A stretch of DNA of 64,000 bases from Eulemur rufifrons (GCF_041146395.1 NC_090984.1:82967114-83031113), one strand, 5' to 3'; counted from the first letter of the stretch, positions 36,190 through 47,165 are shown. The notes: generated from the letters alone by a model not told the origin. Numbers and translations are program-made.

Positions 36190-36579
36190 CTGTGGGGGAA
36201 AAAAAAATAGGAAACATCCTTAAAAAAAACAAACAAAAGAAGAAAAAACCAGAATATAACCAAAGCATCATAAAGTGCAAAGGATTTCCCCCTTCCCAGG
36301 ACTTTTCCAAATTGTCTTTAAACATAACCTTCTTTAAAATTTCCTCTCCAAGTTACAAATCATTTTATAAGCAATATTACTTATTACTAAAAGCATCTTT
36401 TATCAGTTTTAGATTAATAGTTCAAATATGCATAGGTAAAACATAGGCTAAAAATATTTTTGAAGGTTTCAAATTTCTCTCATCCAAATCTCTTTCAGAG
36501 CTAAGAACAAGGAGCAAAATAAACTTGTCCACTCCCACAGTCACTGCCCTAGTTTACAACCCTAGGCTCTCGGCATCTC

Positions 36580-37230
36580 TCATCTGGATCATTCATTCAT
36601 TCATTCATCAGTTTATGAAATGCCCATTATGGGCAGGCACTGTGTTGGGCACTGGCTGATGAATGGCCTCCTACTGTTCTCACAGCCTCACTCTCTTTTC
36701 TCGTCCATTACCCTTCCACACCAGCAGCAGAGTTATCCTCATTTCACAGCTGAGGAAAGGGTCAGGTAGCAAGTTCGCGGTGCCAGGCAGCCAGCTCCAG
36801 TCTGTGCCCGGCACCACTTGGCCATTCTAACCACTCCTCAGCACGCCCGTGATTTGTAACCTGGCTCCAAACTCCCTCCCCAGGCTCGGTTCCACTGCGT
36901 CTTCATCAGACTATTTAATAGTCCCCACTAGCACCATGTCTCTGCTGCTGCTACACTTTGCTCATGTTTCCCTGTGCCCAGAAATCCTCATAGCCTTCAA
37001 ATGCTGCCACTCAGAGGTGTTTTGGATTCCCTGTAAAATTGTTTGTTCTCTGACCCTCCATAACACCTTTGTGAGTGTTCTAGTTAGCATTTACCTGATT
37101 TTGCTTGGTTAGTGGTTTACATATATGTAAACTCCATTCATTTTTCATTTGTACATTCAAACAGCTAAGTGTCTACTAAGCACTAGACATTATGCTGACG
37201 ATAGAAAGAAGCAAAGGACAAAGAGATGCT
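36580..37230. mobile_element. L2 fragments, mixed orientation
   Basis: 'ttcattcattcattcatcag' with 'gggcaggcactgtgttgggc' (antisense) is followed by sense-like 'tttgctcatgtttccctgtg' text and another antisense end at 37136-37230. Old and diverged. Confidence 0.55.
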
Positions 37231-38610
37231 GCCCAGGACAGTCTCACACTTTAGAAGAGGGGCTCAGCCTTGGCTGAAATTTTAAGAGAGTTATTGGAGT
37301 AGGTAGTGGAGGCCACAGAGGAGAATGTGTGCCCAAGGCCTCAGGTGGGGGTGGGGAGGCGTCGCAGAGGCGGCCTGTGAATGTTATAAACACTGCAGGA
37401 GCCAAGGCGGACCAGAGAGACAGACCAGGAGCCTGAATTAGCCACAAACTCGACACCCAGCTCCTTCTAGAATCACTCTTTAACATTCCACTTACATTTG
37501 CATTTTCAACAACACAGATTTCTGCCTTTACTTTCATCCAGCTATCTGCTCCCCAACCCCCCAAAAGACCTGTTAATGGTGCTTGTTTATCTCAAAAAGA
37601 TGTTATATTTAGGACTCTGAGACTACCTCTCTCACTATATCACATTCCTTTTACAATTTGCTAAGGAACTGGGGAGGTATTTTTAAAATACTACTAACTT
37701 CATACATAATGTGACTTTTAGAAACGTTATTTATTTGATAAGTATTATATTACCTCCCCATTTTGCTAGACAGACAAAATTAGGCACAGAGAAGAACATT
37801 ACATTTTACTAAATAAAACAGCAAGGAGGGAATGTTCACTTCCTTTAGTTCTGTCCTGAGTCCTCTACCCTGATAAGTTGCTCTAGCTCTTTTCTAATGT
37901 TAATTTTTCTTTTCAGTGTTTAATTCCAAAGCACGGTTTTGAGGTTTTGCTGATAGAACAAAGAAATGTAGGTGTTAACATGCTTTTCAAGACAAAACAA
38001 AATACAATAAACCTTTCTTTTGCTGTCTAACATAGAAAAAGTCATCTTTTTTTTTTGCTTCATTCATTCATTCAGTTCACAAGGTAATAGACAGGGGGGT
38101 CTGGAATATTTGTTAATGTTCTAGATGTTGATTGTTTCGTCAGCAAAGCTTGACTTTTCCAAAAACAAAAGGCAAAGAATGTTTTCTAGAATTTCTCAAA
38201 GCTAAAAAGCCTTAACTGCTGCCAAATGTAAACAAAGGCTGTTCTGCATCATGTCTGTACATAAGATATTCTACATCGTCAATTAATGTGGACTCAATAA
38301 CTTCAGAGCTTTGCTTGAGTCAGCACAAATAAAGATCAACTAGGGAAAGAAAAGTACTCAAGGAATGTAAAAGAACCTTGTTTTAAAAAGCTAAGCTTTC
38401 AAAGCTCCTGGCATTGATCACCCACAATAAATGTAAGATAGCAGAAAATCCTGGTTCTAAGTTTAGAGAAATTCTGTAAGATAAGGAGGTTGTATAGACT
38501 GTGAAGAATTGAATGGAAGGGGGAGGTGGGGGGAGAAGTAAACAGGGCTGTGACAGGAAAAGTCTGGCTTTTTGCTGTGCAGTCCGGGTATTTAGCATTT
38601 CATTTTATTC

Positions 38611-38664
38611 GTTCATTCAGCCAACAAATTCATTTCAGTTCATTCAGCCAACAAATTCATTTCA
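38611..38664. repeat. Exact 27-bp tandem duplication (two copies)
   Basis: 38611-38637 and 38638-38664 are identical. The unit starts gttcattcagccaacaaatt and lies in the antisense L2 end (38611-38700). Confidence 0.97.
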
Positions 38665-40034
38665 ATTAAAATTTATTCAGCATCTTCTATATGCCATCGC
38701 TGACACAAACACTTATTATAGGTGGCAAGTATCTAATTTCCTCATTTCCATTGAAATAGGCCAATATCAGAGGAAGAAAACAATTTCCTTTTAAGTAGAA
38801 TTTACGATCCCAACTCCAAGAGTTGGGCTGTTTAAAAGCCACCCACACACCAAACGATCACTTGTAAAGTTCTCTGTCTGTTCTACAAAATTCTACATCT
38901 AATTGCTAAAGAGCCCACTTCATGAGGTCCTGAAGGGCTCTCCTCTCCAAGCACTTCTTGACTGGCTTCCAAACAGGAAAGGTCCTCGCATTCCTAGATA
39001 CAAGCCTCTGCAAGAGCCCCACAGGCTCTGTCTCTGAAGGGAAACCCTCAGATGGGCTGCCAAACCCGACAAAAGGGTCACTGGTTCCCACCTCCTCCAG
39101 GAACCCAGGGCGGAGAGAGGGGCCTCCACAAGGAGAGGAGCAGCACAGAGAGGATCACCACCAGTGGCTGCAGCTTCAAGGTTTCTGCCATCCTGTTATC
39201 AGAAAGAGAAAAGCCAGAACCCTCGGCAGAAAACCAGGCAGGAGTCTGACTGTTCCTTCCAGGTATGGGGACATTACTGATCGATGGTGATTTGACACTC
39301 AGCAGAGCCAGGCTGATGCATATAACACATGCCCTTCTAAGAGTTTCTAATTTTTGCAATTCATTTAGTTAATTGCAGCCATCTGGCAAAAAATCAGAGT
39401 GGTGTCATCCCTCTTCCCAAGGGGTGCCCATAGAGGCATACCAAAATTAAAATGAAAAGTAAGAACAAGGGTGACTCCAACAGGGGTCACAAAGTTCTCT
39501 TTCCTGTCTTCCTTAGGGCCACATGCCGTCTGGAGTTGGATCATTGACTTCTGGCCTCCAGTGTTTGGTGTGAAAACTAACCTCCCTCCATTCCTTCCTA
39601 CGATTCTTCACCTCCCATTGCCTGTAGGACACTGTCACACGCATGATCTTCCCTAATTCATTTTTCTGCACTAAATCCTACAGATCCTGTCAAAAATTCA
39701 AAGATAATCACTCAGTGCTATCACATACTTAATATTATACCCTTCCTGACACTGAGTCTTCAGCAAAACTTTAGCATTTCTTCAACCAATTTCCATGTAT
39801 GTCTCTATTCACTCTGTCCTTCTCAGCTGTATCTCAGACTCAGGTCAAACTCTCTCAGATAGACTGTAAACCTCCACTCTTCTGGCCCTCAGCTCCACGT
39901 GTCAAAAAGCTACAACAAAGTCCTGCTTCTACTTCTCATTTCTCACTGGACTCCAACCCCCTCCGTCAATGACTATCATCCTTTGAACCATGTCAACATG
40001 CCTCAGTCCCCATGTTGAGGACTTCATTGGGCAA

Positions 40035-40446
40035 TGTCTTAGTCTGTTTTCTGTTGCTTATGACAGAATACCTGAAACTGGGTAATTCATAAAGAAAAGG
40101 AATTTATTTCTTACAGTTACGGAGGCTGAGAAGTCCAACATCAAGGGGTTGCATCTGGTGAGGGCCTTCTTGCTGGTGGAGACTCTCTGCAGAGTCCCAG
40201 AGGCACTCAGGGCATCACATGATGAGACGGCTGAGTGTGCTATTTCAGTTCTCTCTCTCTCTTCTTATAAAGCCACCAGTCCCAACTCCCATGATGCTCC
40301 ATTACTCCATGAATGGATTAACCCATTCATGAGAGCAAAGCCCTCATAACTCAATCACATTTAAAGGCCCTACCTCTCAATACTGCCACATTAGGGATTA
40401 AGTTTCAACATGAATTTCACAGGGGACAAACTTTCAAACCATAGGG
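40035..40446 (-). mobile_element. MST-type MaLR solo LTR with 5-bp target duplication
   Basis: Reverse orientation. It starts tgtcttagtctgttttctgt and ends at the degraded terminus 'caaaccataggg'. The flanks carry ggcaa at 40030-40034 and 40447-40451. No internal retroviral sequence is present. Confidence 0.92.
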
Positions 40447-41717
40447 GGCAACCTTCCACTCATCTGTCTTCCGTCACTGCCCCATGACTCCTTCATTCAT
40501 TTCTCCAGCCCCAGCTCACTCAACTTTCTCCCAGGACATGCCCTGCTCAGAACAATCTCTTGTGCTCCTCATTCTTAATATCCATTCTTTCAGCCCTTTT
40601 GACCCAACTTAAATTTCAGACCAACAAAACATTCCCCACAATACTCAGATATGTGTAACCTAGTTCTCTATAACCTCCATCCTAAAATGACAACAAAATA
40701 GTACTCCTCCCTCCAAAAAGACACAGCTAAAGTAAACATTAGTCCTCTTTATGTCTTCAATCAGTAAGTATTTCGAAGGTCAACACCTTGACTTCTCTGT
40801 TCTATGAAGTGCCTATAACAGTTCAAGAAATCTCAGATTACTTAAATTGATAAACACTATTTGTTCAAATATTTTTCAGATGCAATTATACCTTGACATT
40901 CCTGTGATATCAGATACAACATCCTGTCACACCCAACACGCATATTCATGGAGAGAAAGGGCACCAACTGAAATTGTTTTAAATGGTAAAGATGCCATTC
41001 CTCTGATATCTTCCAGTTTCCAGTAACTTTGCAATATAAGGTTAGTATGCCAAGATTTAAGAAAACCATGTAGTGCTCCCACAGTCCTTCAAGCAAAGTA
41101 AATTACTGCTTGCCAAAATCTATCTCCAAAGAACTATTAAAACAAGAACTCAAGTCCCAGAACTCTTTATTCAGAAGAACCTTCAATGTGGGTAATTGAA
41201 AAAACATCCCCAATCCAAACAGAATCCTCGTCTCCTTTCTACATGAAACAGATTCTGAAGCCAACTCAGCATATGGCAATGTCTGAAGAAAGATTTTAAT
41301 TAGAAAAGTAAAAGGGACATGGAATCCACAAAACTTTCCCCATCCTAACTCTCCCTGCTCAAGAAAGGCCCAGACAAAGGTAATTCAGGAAAACTTGTAT
41401 TTAAACAGTCCTGTGCAAAGGACTTATATATCATGGCATCCTTACAGGATAGAGATCAGTGACAATGGGCAAGCAACTTAACCTCCTAGAGAGGACAGAT
41501 GCCATCTTTCTAGAGCTAAGAAACACTCTGAAGAGTTAAAATTGAGATAAATCACAGTTTCAGTCATAGAGTATGACATTTTAGATTTAAGTTTAAATTC
41601 ACAGAAGGAAGCCCTTCCCTACTCCAGGAATAAGGCATTTCTCCACTTACCAAACCACCCTAACCCTAACCGGATGCCCATTTGGAGTACTTCAAGAGTT
41701 GCTGACAAGACTAAACA

Positions 41718-42055
41718 GTAGGCCAGGTGCGGTGGCTCATGCCTGTAATCCTAGCACTGTGGGAGGCTAAGGCAGGAGGATTCTTTGAGCTCAGGAGTTT
41801 GAGACCAGCCTGAGCAAGAGCGAGACCCCATCTCTACTAAAAATAGAAGGAAATTAGCTGGACAACTAAAAATATATAGAAAAAATTAGCTGGGCATGGT
41901 GGCACATGCCTGTAATCCCAGCTACTCAGGAGGCTGAGGCAGGAGGATCGCTTGAGCCCAGGAGTTTGATGTTGCTGTGAGCTAGGCTGATGCCACGGCA
42001 CTCTAGCCCGGGCAACAGAGACTCTGTCTCAAAAAAAAAAAAAAAAAAAAAAAAA
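41718..42055 (+). mobile_element. Complete Alu of strepsirrhine type
   Basis: Starts with gtaggccaggtgcggtggct, has an extra left-arm duplication ('aaattagctggacaactaaa' then 'aaaattagctgggcatggtg') and a 26-base A-tail. It is flanked by the 11-bp duplication aagactaaaca (41707-41717 and 42056-42066). The long pure tail and intact target sites point to a fairly young copy. Confidence 0.95.
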
Positions 42056-42254
42056 AAGACTAAACACTGGGGGCCTGCGTTCTTTTACTTTCTCCAGTTA
42101 GAGACTGTAGAAAATATCTAGGACAGTCTCCTGTAAACTAAGGAACATGTAAACTGGTGCCTGGAAGGCAATTAGGCAAAAACTACCAATTGGTAGCTTG
42201 GCCTACCAGTCACACTTCCTGGACTATCAACTAAGAACATGTGCAAAGATTTAG

Positions 42255-42660
42255 CTTTTTAAAAAGTGCTTCATGCTTTTATTTATAATAATGAAAAGTT
42301 GGAAATAACCTTAATGACCACCGGGAACACCGGGTTAGTAAACTGTGGTAAATCCACTAGATATAGTATTATACCGTCATTACAAATGTTGTTGTATAAA
42401 TATATTTATTGACAATGAAACATATTCACAATACACTATTCAGTGGGAAAAAAAAACGGTATGTGCAGGGTGAACCCATCGTTGTTAACAGCAATGGAGA
42501 TGTGCATAAGAAAAAATTCTGGAAAGCATATGCAAGAAAGTGTTTGACAGTGGTGGGGAAATCAGTGGTTGTTCTTTTTTAAATTCCCTGTATTTTCTGA
42601 CTTTTGCTTTAATGAGTAGATAGTTAGAAATACTAGTATACTTAGAGGTGATTTTTAAAA
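42255..42660 (+). mobile_element. L1M fragment, sense (3' part)
   Basis: 'aataatgaaaagttggaaat', 'aaccttaatgacca', 'gttagtaaactgtggtaaat' and 'ctattcagtgggaaaaaaaa' match the L1M ORF2 end/3' UTR. Confidence 0.75.
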
Positions 42661-42962
42661 TAAGCAACCAAACAGTAAACGGCCTTATGTTCTGAGGGGT
42701 TCCCAGATCTGCACTCTGGGTCTCATATCTCCTAAGCAGTTTTTCTCAATAGAGTGACCACCTGTCAGAGCCTCAGAAGATGTCTAGGGACAACAGCCTT
42801 CTTCACTTTCAAACCACTTCAGCCCTGGTGCCACCAAATGATACATCAGGTTCAGTGCAAGAGCAGACTCAGAGGAAATTCCCAGCCGGTCCCTGGGTTT
42901 CCGCCCAGAATTCAAGCCCATCCCTCAATTCGCTCAGTGGTCAAGCATCCCTGGTCACTTAC

Positions 42963-43271
42963 CTCCCCCGAGGGCGCTGCCCCTCGTGTGACCTCCTCAT
43001 AGGCGCCCACCTGCTCCCAGGTGGCCAGGAAGACGTGGGTGGGGGTGAAGCGTGCGGCAGAGCGCGGGAAGCCTGCGCGCACATAGCGGGTGGCCAGGCC
43101 CAGCACTGGCGGGGAGGTGTCCTCGCGGTACAGGACCCGGCCCCTGCCGTTGCTCGTGTCGATGTCGGCCAGGAAAGGGGCGATGGCCGGGAAGTCTGTG
43201 GGGAAATCATCGTCCACATACTGAGTCTCCCTGGGGAAGTCCTGGGTGGAGATGATGCCGTTGGTGCCCAC
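42963..43271 (-). CDS. NID2: NID2 exon 2: first half of the G1/NIDO domain
   Basis: It codes for residues 78-180, from [15 protein letters not shown] to RGAAPSGE. The acceptor is ctctcctag/GTGGGC and the donor GAG/gtaagtga, both phase 0. The segment [14 protein letters not shown], followed by [10 protein letters not shown] and a YVRAGFP stretch, is the core of the NIDO domain found in nidogens, alpha-tectorin and mucin-4. In nidogens this domain lies in the N-terminal globule G1. The exon is very CpG-rich (several gcg runs) although it lies 650 bases inside the gene, so it may belong to the edge of the promoter CpG island. Confidence 0.97.
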
Positions 43272-43917
43272 CTAGGAGAGGGGCAAAAAAGTGACGCTTG
43301 CTCAAGCCCAAGGGCGGCCACCCTGTCGCGCAAGGAAGGAAGGGGACTGCCCAGGGCAAGAAGCTTCCCCTCTCTCACCGACTAGGGAGTCAAGGTTCAG
43401 GCAACCAACGCAACTTCGGCGACGGTTCCATCCCCTACCACTACCCCACAGAATGGTACAATAGGTCCAGGAGCCCTAAAACCCGTTCACCATCTTCTAA
43501 CTGCCCCCCACCCCGTGACAACCCTGGAGCCCCATGTCCCTGAGGAGAAAGCCTCCCGGTCCGAGGAGGGAACACCCCACTTCTGCAGACGTGCACAGCC
43601 TTCTCGCGGTCCTAACTGCAAACCCCAGTCGCCACCGGAGCAACGCCGCCACCTCTTCTGCCTGGGACGCGTACGTGGCTGCGAACAATTCTCGCTCTCC
43701 CCCTCGAGGTAATTCTTGCTCCTCACAGCTGCCGGTCAGGCAGCAGCATCTCTTCCTAATTGGGTCCCACCAGAGGGACGCTAGGGTACAACCGGGGGTG
43801 GGGACTAATTCCTCCCCTCCGAGGGCAAGGTTTCGGTGAGATTGACCCTGTATCAACCACTGGGAAGAAGCAGGGAGAAAAGTGCCGAGTCGCGCAGCAG
43901 GAGGGGGCTGAACTTAC
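43272..43917 (-). other. NID2 intron 1
   Basis: 646 bases, GC-rich, no repeats recognised. As a short first intron beside a CpG island it may hold regulatory sites, but I can name none. Confidence 0.9.
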
Positions 43918-44069
43918 GTAGAGATTGCTGAACTGGGCTTCGTAGAAGCGCAAGGGAATAGCCAACTTCACCGCGGCTGAGCTCTCGTCGTCGCCTTCCA
44001 GCAGGAGCTGGTCCCCCCACAACTCCCCGTGGGGAAAGAGCTCGCCCGGGTGCAGCGCCGCGACCCGCG

Positions 44070-44102
<33 letters not shown>

Positions 44103-44148
44103 GTGGCAATGGCAGCGCCGGCCGCCCGGCCGCCCGGTCCCCCCGCAT
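43918..44148 (-). CDS. NID2: NID2 exon 1: signal peptide and start of the NIDO region
   Basis: The start codon is the ATG read at 44148-44146, with A at -3. It gives [16 protein letters not shown], then ten leucines, SRVAALHP and the mature N-terminus, ending FSNLY at residue 77. A basic start, a hydrophobic core and small residues (VAA) before the likely cleavage site form a signal peptide, as expected for a secreted matrix protein. The leucine core is coded by an uninterrupted run of ten CTG codons (44071-44100). The exon ends TAC/gtaagt, phase 0. The mature part ([24 protein letters not shown]) is the conserved N-terminal G1 segment. The frame stays open further upstream but has no in-frame ATG as convincing as this one. 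Confidence 0.97.
44071..44100 (-). repeat. (CAG/CTG)10 trinucleotide repeat inside exon 1
   Basis: Ten uninterrupted CAG units on the plus strand read as CTG leucine codons on the coding strand and form the core of the signal peptide. Confidence 0.97.
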
Positions 44149-44420
44149 GCTCGCTCGGCCCGTGGGCTGCCCCGCCGCAGAGCGCGTCCCGGCCCGGCCC
44201 GCCTGCCCACTGGCCGCGCCGCGCCACCCTCGAACCTGGAACCCCGGGGCGCCCAAGCGGGGCGGGATTCCAGGCCCGCCCAGCGCGCTGGTTGGCTGCG
44301 GCCCTCGGCCGGCGACCAATCACCGGCTCTGAGAAAGTTCGGCAGCTGCCACCACATCTGGTTCTCGTTAAGTTTTCTAAGGCAGCGGTCGCGGGAGCGG
44401 CGGGGCTGGCGAGGTAAAAG
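44149..44420 (-). promoter_or_regulatory. NID2: Presumed NID2 core promoter and 5' UTR
   Basis: The sequence directly upstream of the start codon is GC-rich and has no clear TATA box. An Sp1-type GC box (gcggggcggga) lies at 44257-44267 and a CCAAT box at 44316-44320, written on the plus strand; NF-Y sites work in either direction. The transcription start cannot be fixed from sequence, but the spacing suggests it lies roughly between 44170 and 44300. An upstream ATG at 44357 would open an overlapping out-of-frame reading frame only if transcription starts above it. Confidence 0.6.
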
Positions 44421-45599
44421 CCCGTGGCCGGGGCTGCTCCGAGTCGCTCCTCCTCCGGTCCGCTCCTGAGAGCCTGTGGGTCAGCCTCCCTTACCCGCGG
44501 CCCCGCGGTCCCGACAAGCCACCCCCCCCCCCGCCTCAACCCCTGGGACCAAATAGCCCGCAAGGTCCGAGGGCAGCGGCGTTGCAGGAGGTGACCTCAG
44601 CGCGCAGGGCCCGCGCGGCGGTGTGTGCAGCGCTGGCTGCGCGGTGTGGCCCTGACAGGCTGGAGGAGCGGGGGCGGGAGCTGCAGTTACGGTATGAGGT
44701 TTGCACCCTGCCCTGGGGTCTCGGGCGACCCTGGTCCCCAGGGCCAGGCCCTCGGTCCGAGTAGCAAAGGGGCATTGTCGCAGTCGCCTCGGCCGCTTCG
44801 CTCCACCCAGAGTCGCCCTGAGAAGAAGCGCGCCTTTGTACGAAGCGGGAGGGACTGACGCCTAAGTTCCGTCCCCCTCCCGGAGGCTGGCCGCAGGGGA
44901 GGACCGGGCCCCCCTCTGAAAATCCCTTCCCCGGGGAAAACCGCAAAGGGGAAGACCATGAAACGCGCCTGTGTGTGATCCGCTCTGTTTGGGGCGTAGG
45001 GCGAGGCATTCCGTTAGGGCACCAAGCAGACGTGGGCGAGCCGCCCGGGCGGGGGAGCCCTGGGCTCTCCCGCCCGCCGCCCGCGCCGTCGGAGCTGCCC
45101 TGGCCGGCGGCCGCGGGTGGTAACCCGAGCTGCTCCGCAGGACTGGAAACCGCGCGCAACCGCTAAGCCAGCGGCGCAGGAGAGGGGGAACCCCATCCAC
45201 CATAAACATCACCTCTGCGAAGCCTCAGGAGCCGGAGGAGATTTTATTACCGCTTTTATCAAGAGGTTGAAATATCCCAGTCTGTTTTCTCTCTCAGGCC
45301 CCCCACAGGGTCCTTAGAAGCAATGGTATTTAAAAAGAAAGGAAAAAAGCAAGCCCTTGAAAATTCCTTAAGGGACTCTGGAAAGACAGATTTCTCTTTG
45401 TAGGTGTTTATTCCAATTTTACAAACTCTTATGGGCCCACAAGATCCTGACCAAACGCTAAAAACCTTGACGATGTCAGACTGTGGGACCCGCAAGCATA
45501 AACAAAATGGAAAACTGGCCCAAAGCAGTTGCTTCCTCAGACTGTGGAGAGTTGTATATTTGCTGTTATAAAAATATCTTTATGCTTGCACATATATTT

Positions 45600-46365
45600 T
45601 CTCACTCTTTCTGAGGTCAGGTATTTTCATTTTACCGAGGATGAAATGAAGGCTCAAACCCATTGGGTGACTTGACTTGCCCAGGGTCACCTAAAGTTAC
45701 TCCCTGATATAAAATCCTTCACTGGCCCCCTGTAGTTTTTCCTAAATCAGCTAATAATAATGGTAATTTACATTTGTTCAGTGCTACTTAGCCAGAAGCT
45801 ACTGGGGCAGGCAGACTTTAAGATGGTTGCCAATGGTCCCAATTTCTTGGTGATCCCTCCCTTGCATAATCCCTATCCCAGGAGAGCTGGCTGACCTGTG
45901 ACTTCTAACAGAGTGGCAGCAGTGAAAAGACATCACTTCAGTGGCATCAGGCTAAATAAGATTGTGACTTCTGTCTTGCTAGCAGACTCTCTGTCACTGA
46001 CTTTGATGAACAAGGTGCCATGTTGGCTGACACCTCAGCCCTGGCTGACACTTTGATTGCAGCCTTGTGAAAGATCCTGAAGCAGAGGACCCAGCTAAGC
46101 CAATGTCCAGATTGCAGATCCAGAGAAACTGTGAGAACTATAATATGTATTATTAACACTTTAAGCTATTATGTTTTGAGATAATTTGTTATGCAGCAAT
46201 AGACAACTAGATATAGCCAGACACTGTTTAAAGGAAACCTAAGGCTTAGAGGGGTTAAAAAAAATCAGTTATTATCACATTTCTGGTAAGTACCAGAGCT
46301 GAGATTTGAACCCAGTTCTTTCTGATCTCTAAACCTCTACTCCTAACCACTAAATTATATTGTAG
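45600..46365 (-). mobile_element. MIR SINE sequence, antisense, split by an LTR
   Basis: Left part to about 45803 ('tgacttgacttgcccagggt' and then 'acatttgttcagtgctactt') and right part from about 46211 ('atagccagacactgtttaaa', 'gctgagatttgaacccagtt') read as reverse MIR. There may be two MIR copies. Confidence 0.65.
45804..46210 (+). mobile_element. MaLR-type LTR (MLT1-like), solo, within MIR
   Basis: Starts tggggcaggcagactttaag and ends 'gttatgcagcaatagacaac', 'taga'. It shares 'gtcttgctagcagactctct' and 'gacccagctaagcc' with the LTR at 3346-3833. Confidence 0.7.
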
Positions 46366-46539
46366 CAAGGCCCTTTGGAAAGTAGCTTTAGCCTATGTTT
46401 TTAACTTTGTCTTCTGTCAAAGCCACCTTTCAGCTGAGACTTTAGTTCTCAAAAGCAACATCCTATTTTGTGATTTAGAACATCCTCACATGCAAGTCCT
46501 TTTATCTACAGTGAGATTTCCCAGTCAATCTCAAGGCAA

Positions 46540-46825
46540 CACCTACTCTTCCTTCAAGACTTGAACCCCCTCCTTCAGGAGGCTTTCTGGAAACCACAGT
46601 TTGATTTAGAAGCCCCTTCTTCTTCCATCCGTGTGCCATGCGTGTGCCATGCGTGTGCCATGATCATATGGTCTACAACACATATCTCCTATAATCCTGA
46701 TCTCCACATGTCCCCCTCACCACCACTGCGGCATCTTGAGGGCAGGGATTTTGTCTCTTTCAGTGCCTGCCACAATGCCTGCCTGGCTCATTAGATGTGT
46801 AAGAAATGTTTGTTGAATGAGTGAA
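46540..46825 (+). mobile_element. L2 3' end, sense
   Basis: 'atcttgagggcagggatttt', 'gtgcctgccacaatgcctgc' and the final 'aaatgtttgttgaatgagtg' are L2. 'cgtgtgccatg' is repeated locally at about 46629-46660. Confidence 0.8.
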
Positions 46826-46984
46826 GACAAGTAAGCCAGCCTGGGACTAGGACCCAGGTCTGCTGGCTCAAACTGCAACATTCTTTCCCCTACACCACCT
46901 TTCCTGCTAATCGGACCTGACTCTTGTAATCCTCTTTGCCAGGCTGCCTAGCAACTCACCTACCACTGCTCTCCAGTTTTTGTC

Positions 46985-47165
46985 ATTCTTTCATTCATTC
47001 ATCCATTCAACAACAATTTCCTATGAGTTTACCATGACAGACACAACTCTGCAAGAAATAAAGGAGTACAAGATGTGGCCCCTGACCTTAAACAGCTTAT
47101 GATCTGGTTGGGAAAACAGAGCATAAATATGAAAAGAAAAGCAATGTTACCATGTAGCATGCATT
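46985..47165 (-). mobile_element. L2 fragment, antisense
   Basis: 'ttcattcattcatccattca' and then 'ccctgaccttaaacagctta', 'tgatctggttgggaaaacag' fit reverse L2. Confidence 0.65.

Larger units (their letters stand above)
36190..42962 (-). other. NID2 intron 2
   Basis: 6.8 kb. It holds L2 pieces (36570-37230), a 27-bp tandem duplication, an MST solo LTR, an Alu and an L1 fragment. The parts at 37.3-38.6 and 38.9-39.9 kb are mainly unique. No exon was recognised. Confidence 0.9.
1..44148 (-). other. NID2: NID2 (nidogen-2) gene, 5' portion: coding exons 1-11 and introns
   Basis: Eleven exons on the minus strand join in phase to give a 920-residue open frame that I recognise as nidogen-2, a secreted glycoprotein that links laminin, collagen IV and perlecan networks in basement membranes. 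Coding segments are 43918-44148, 42963-43271, 35957-36189, 29936-30675, 19820-19969, 19175-19423, 17704-17904, 16076-16306, 8140-8283, 7305-7433 and 6325-6468. All introns begin GT and end AG. Junction phases are 0, 0, 2, then 1 throughout. The gene is cut by the window edge: the last EGF module, two thyroglobulin type-1 repeats and the YWTD propeller known in the family are not here. Nidogen-1 is excluded because the signal peptide, NIDO and linker sequences match nidogen-2. No frameshift or premature stop was seen, so the gene looks intact. Confidence 0.97.
43900..45200. promoter_or_regulatory. CpG island over NID2 exon 1 and upstream sequence
   Basis: CG dinucleotides are dense from exon 1 to about 45.2 kb and fall off sharply on both sides. 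The composition is typical of an unmethylated promoter island. It extends about 1 kb upstream of the start codon, further than a single short promoter needs. Long open frames in several phases here are a by-product of high GC content; none resembles a known protein. Confidence 0.85.

Noticed and set aside
41660..41680. Telomere-like ccctaaccctaacc
   Set aside because: Only about two units, too short to call an interstitial telomeric repeat.
44029..44563. Several long frames on both strands over exon 1 with poly-Gln, poly-Ala or poly-Cys
   Set aside because: They are other frames of the (CTG)10 repeat and the GC-rich island; only the poly-Leu frame continues in phase into exon 2.
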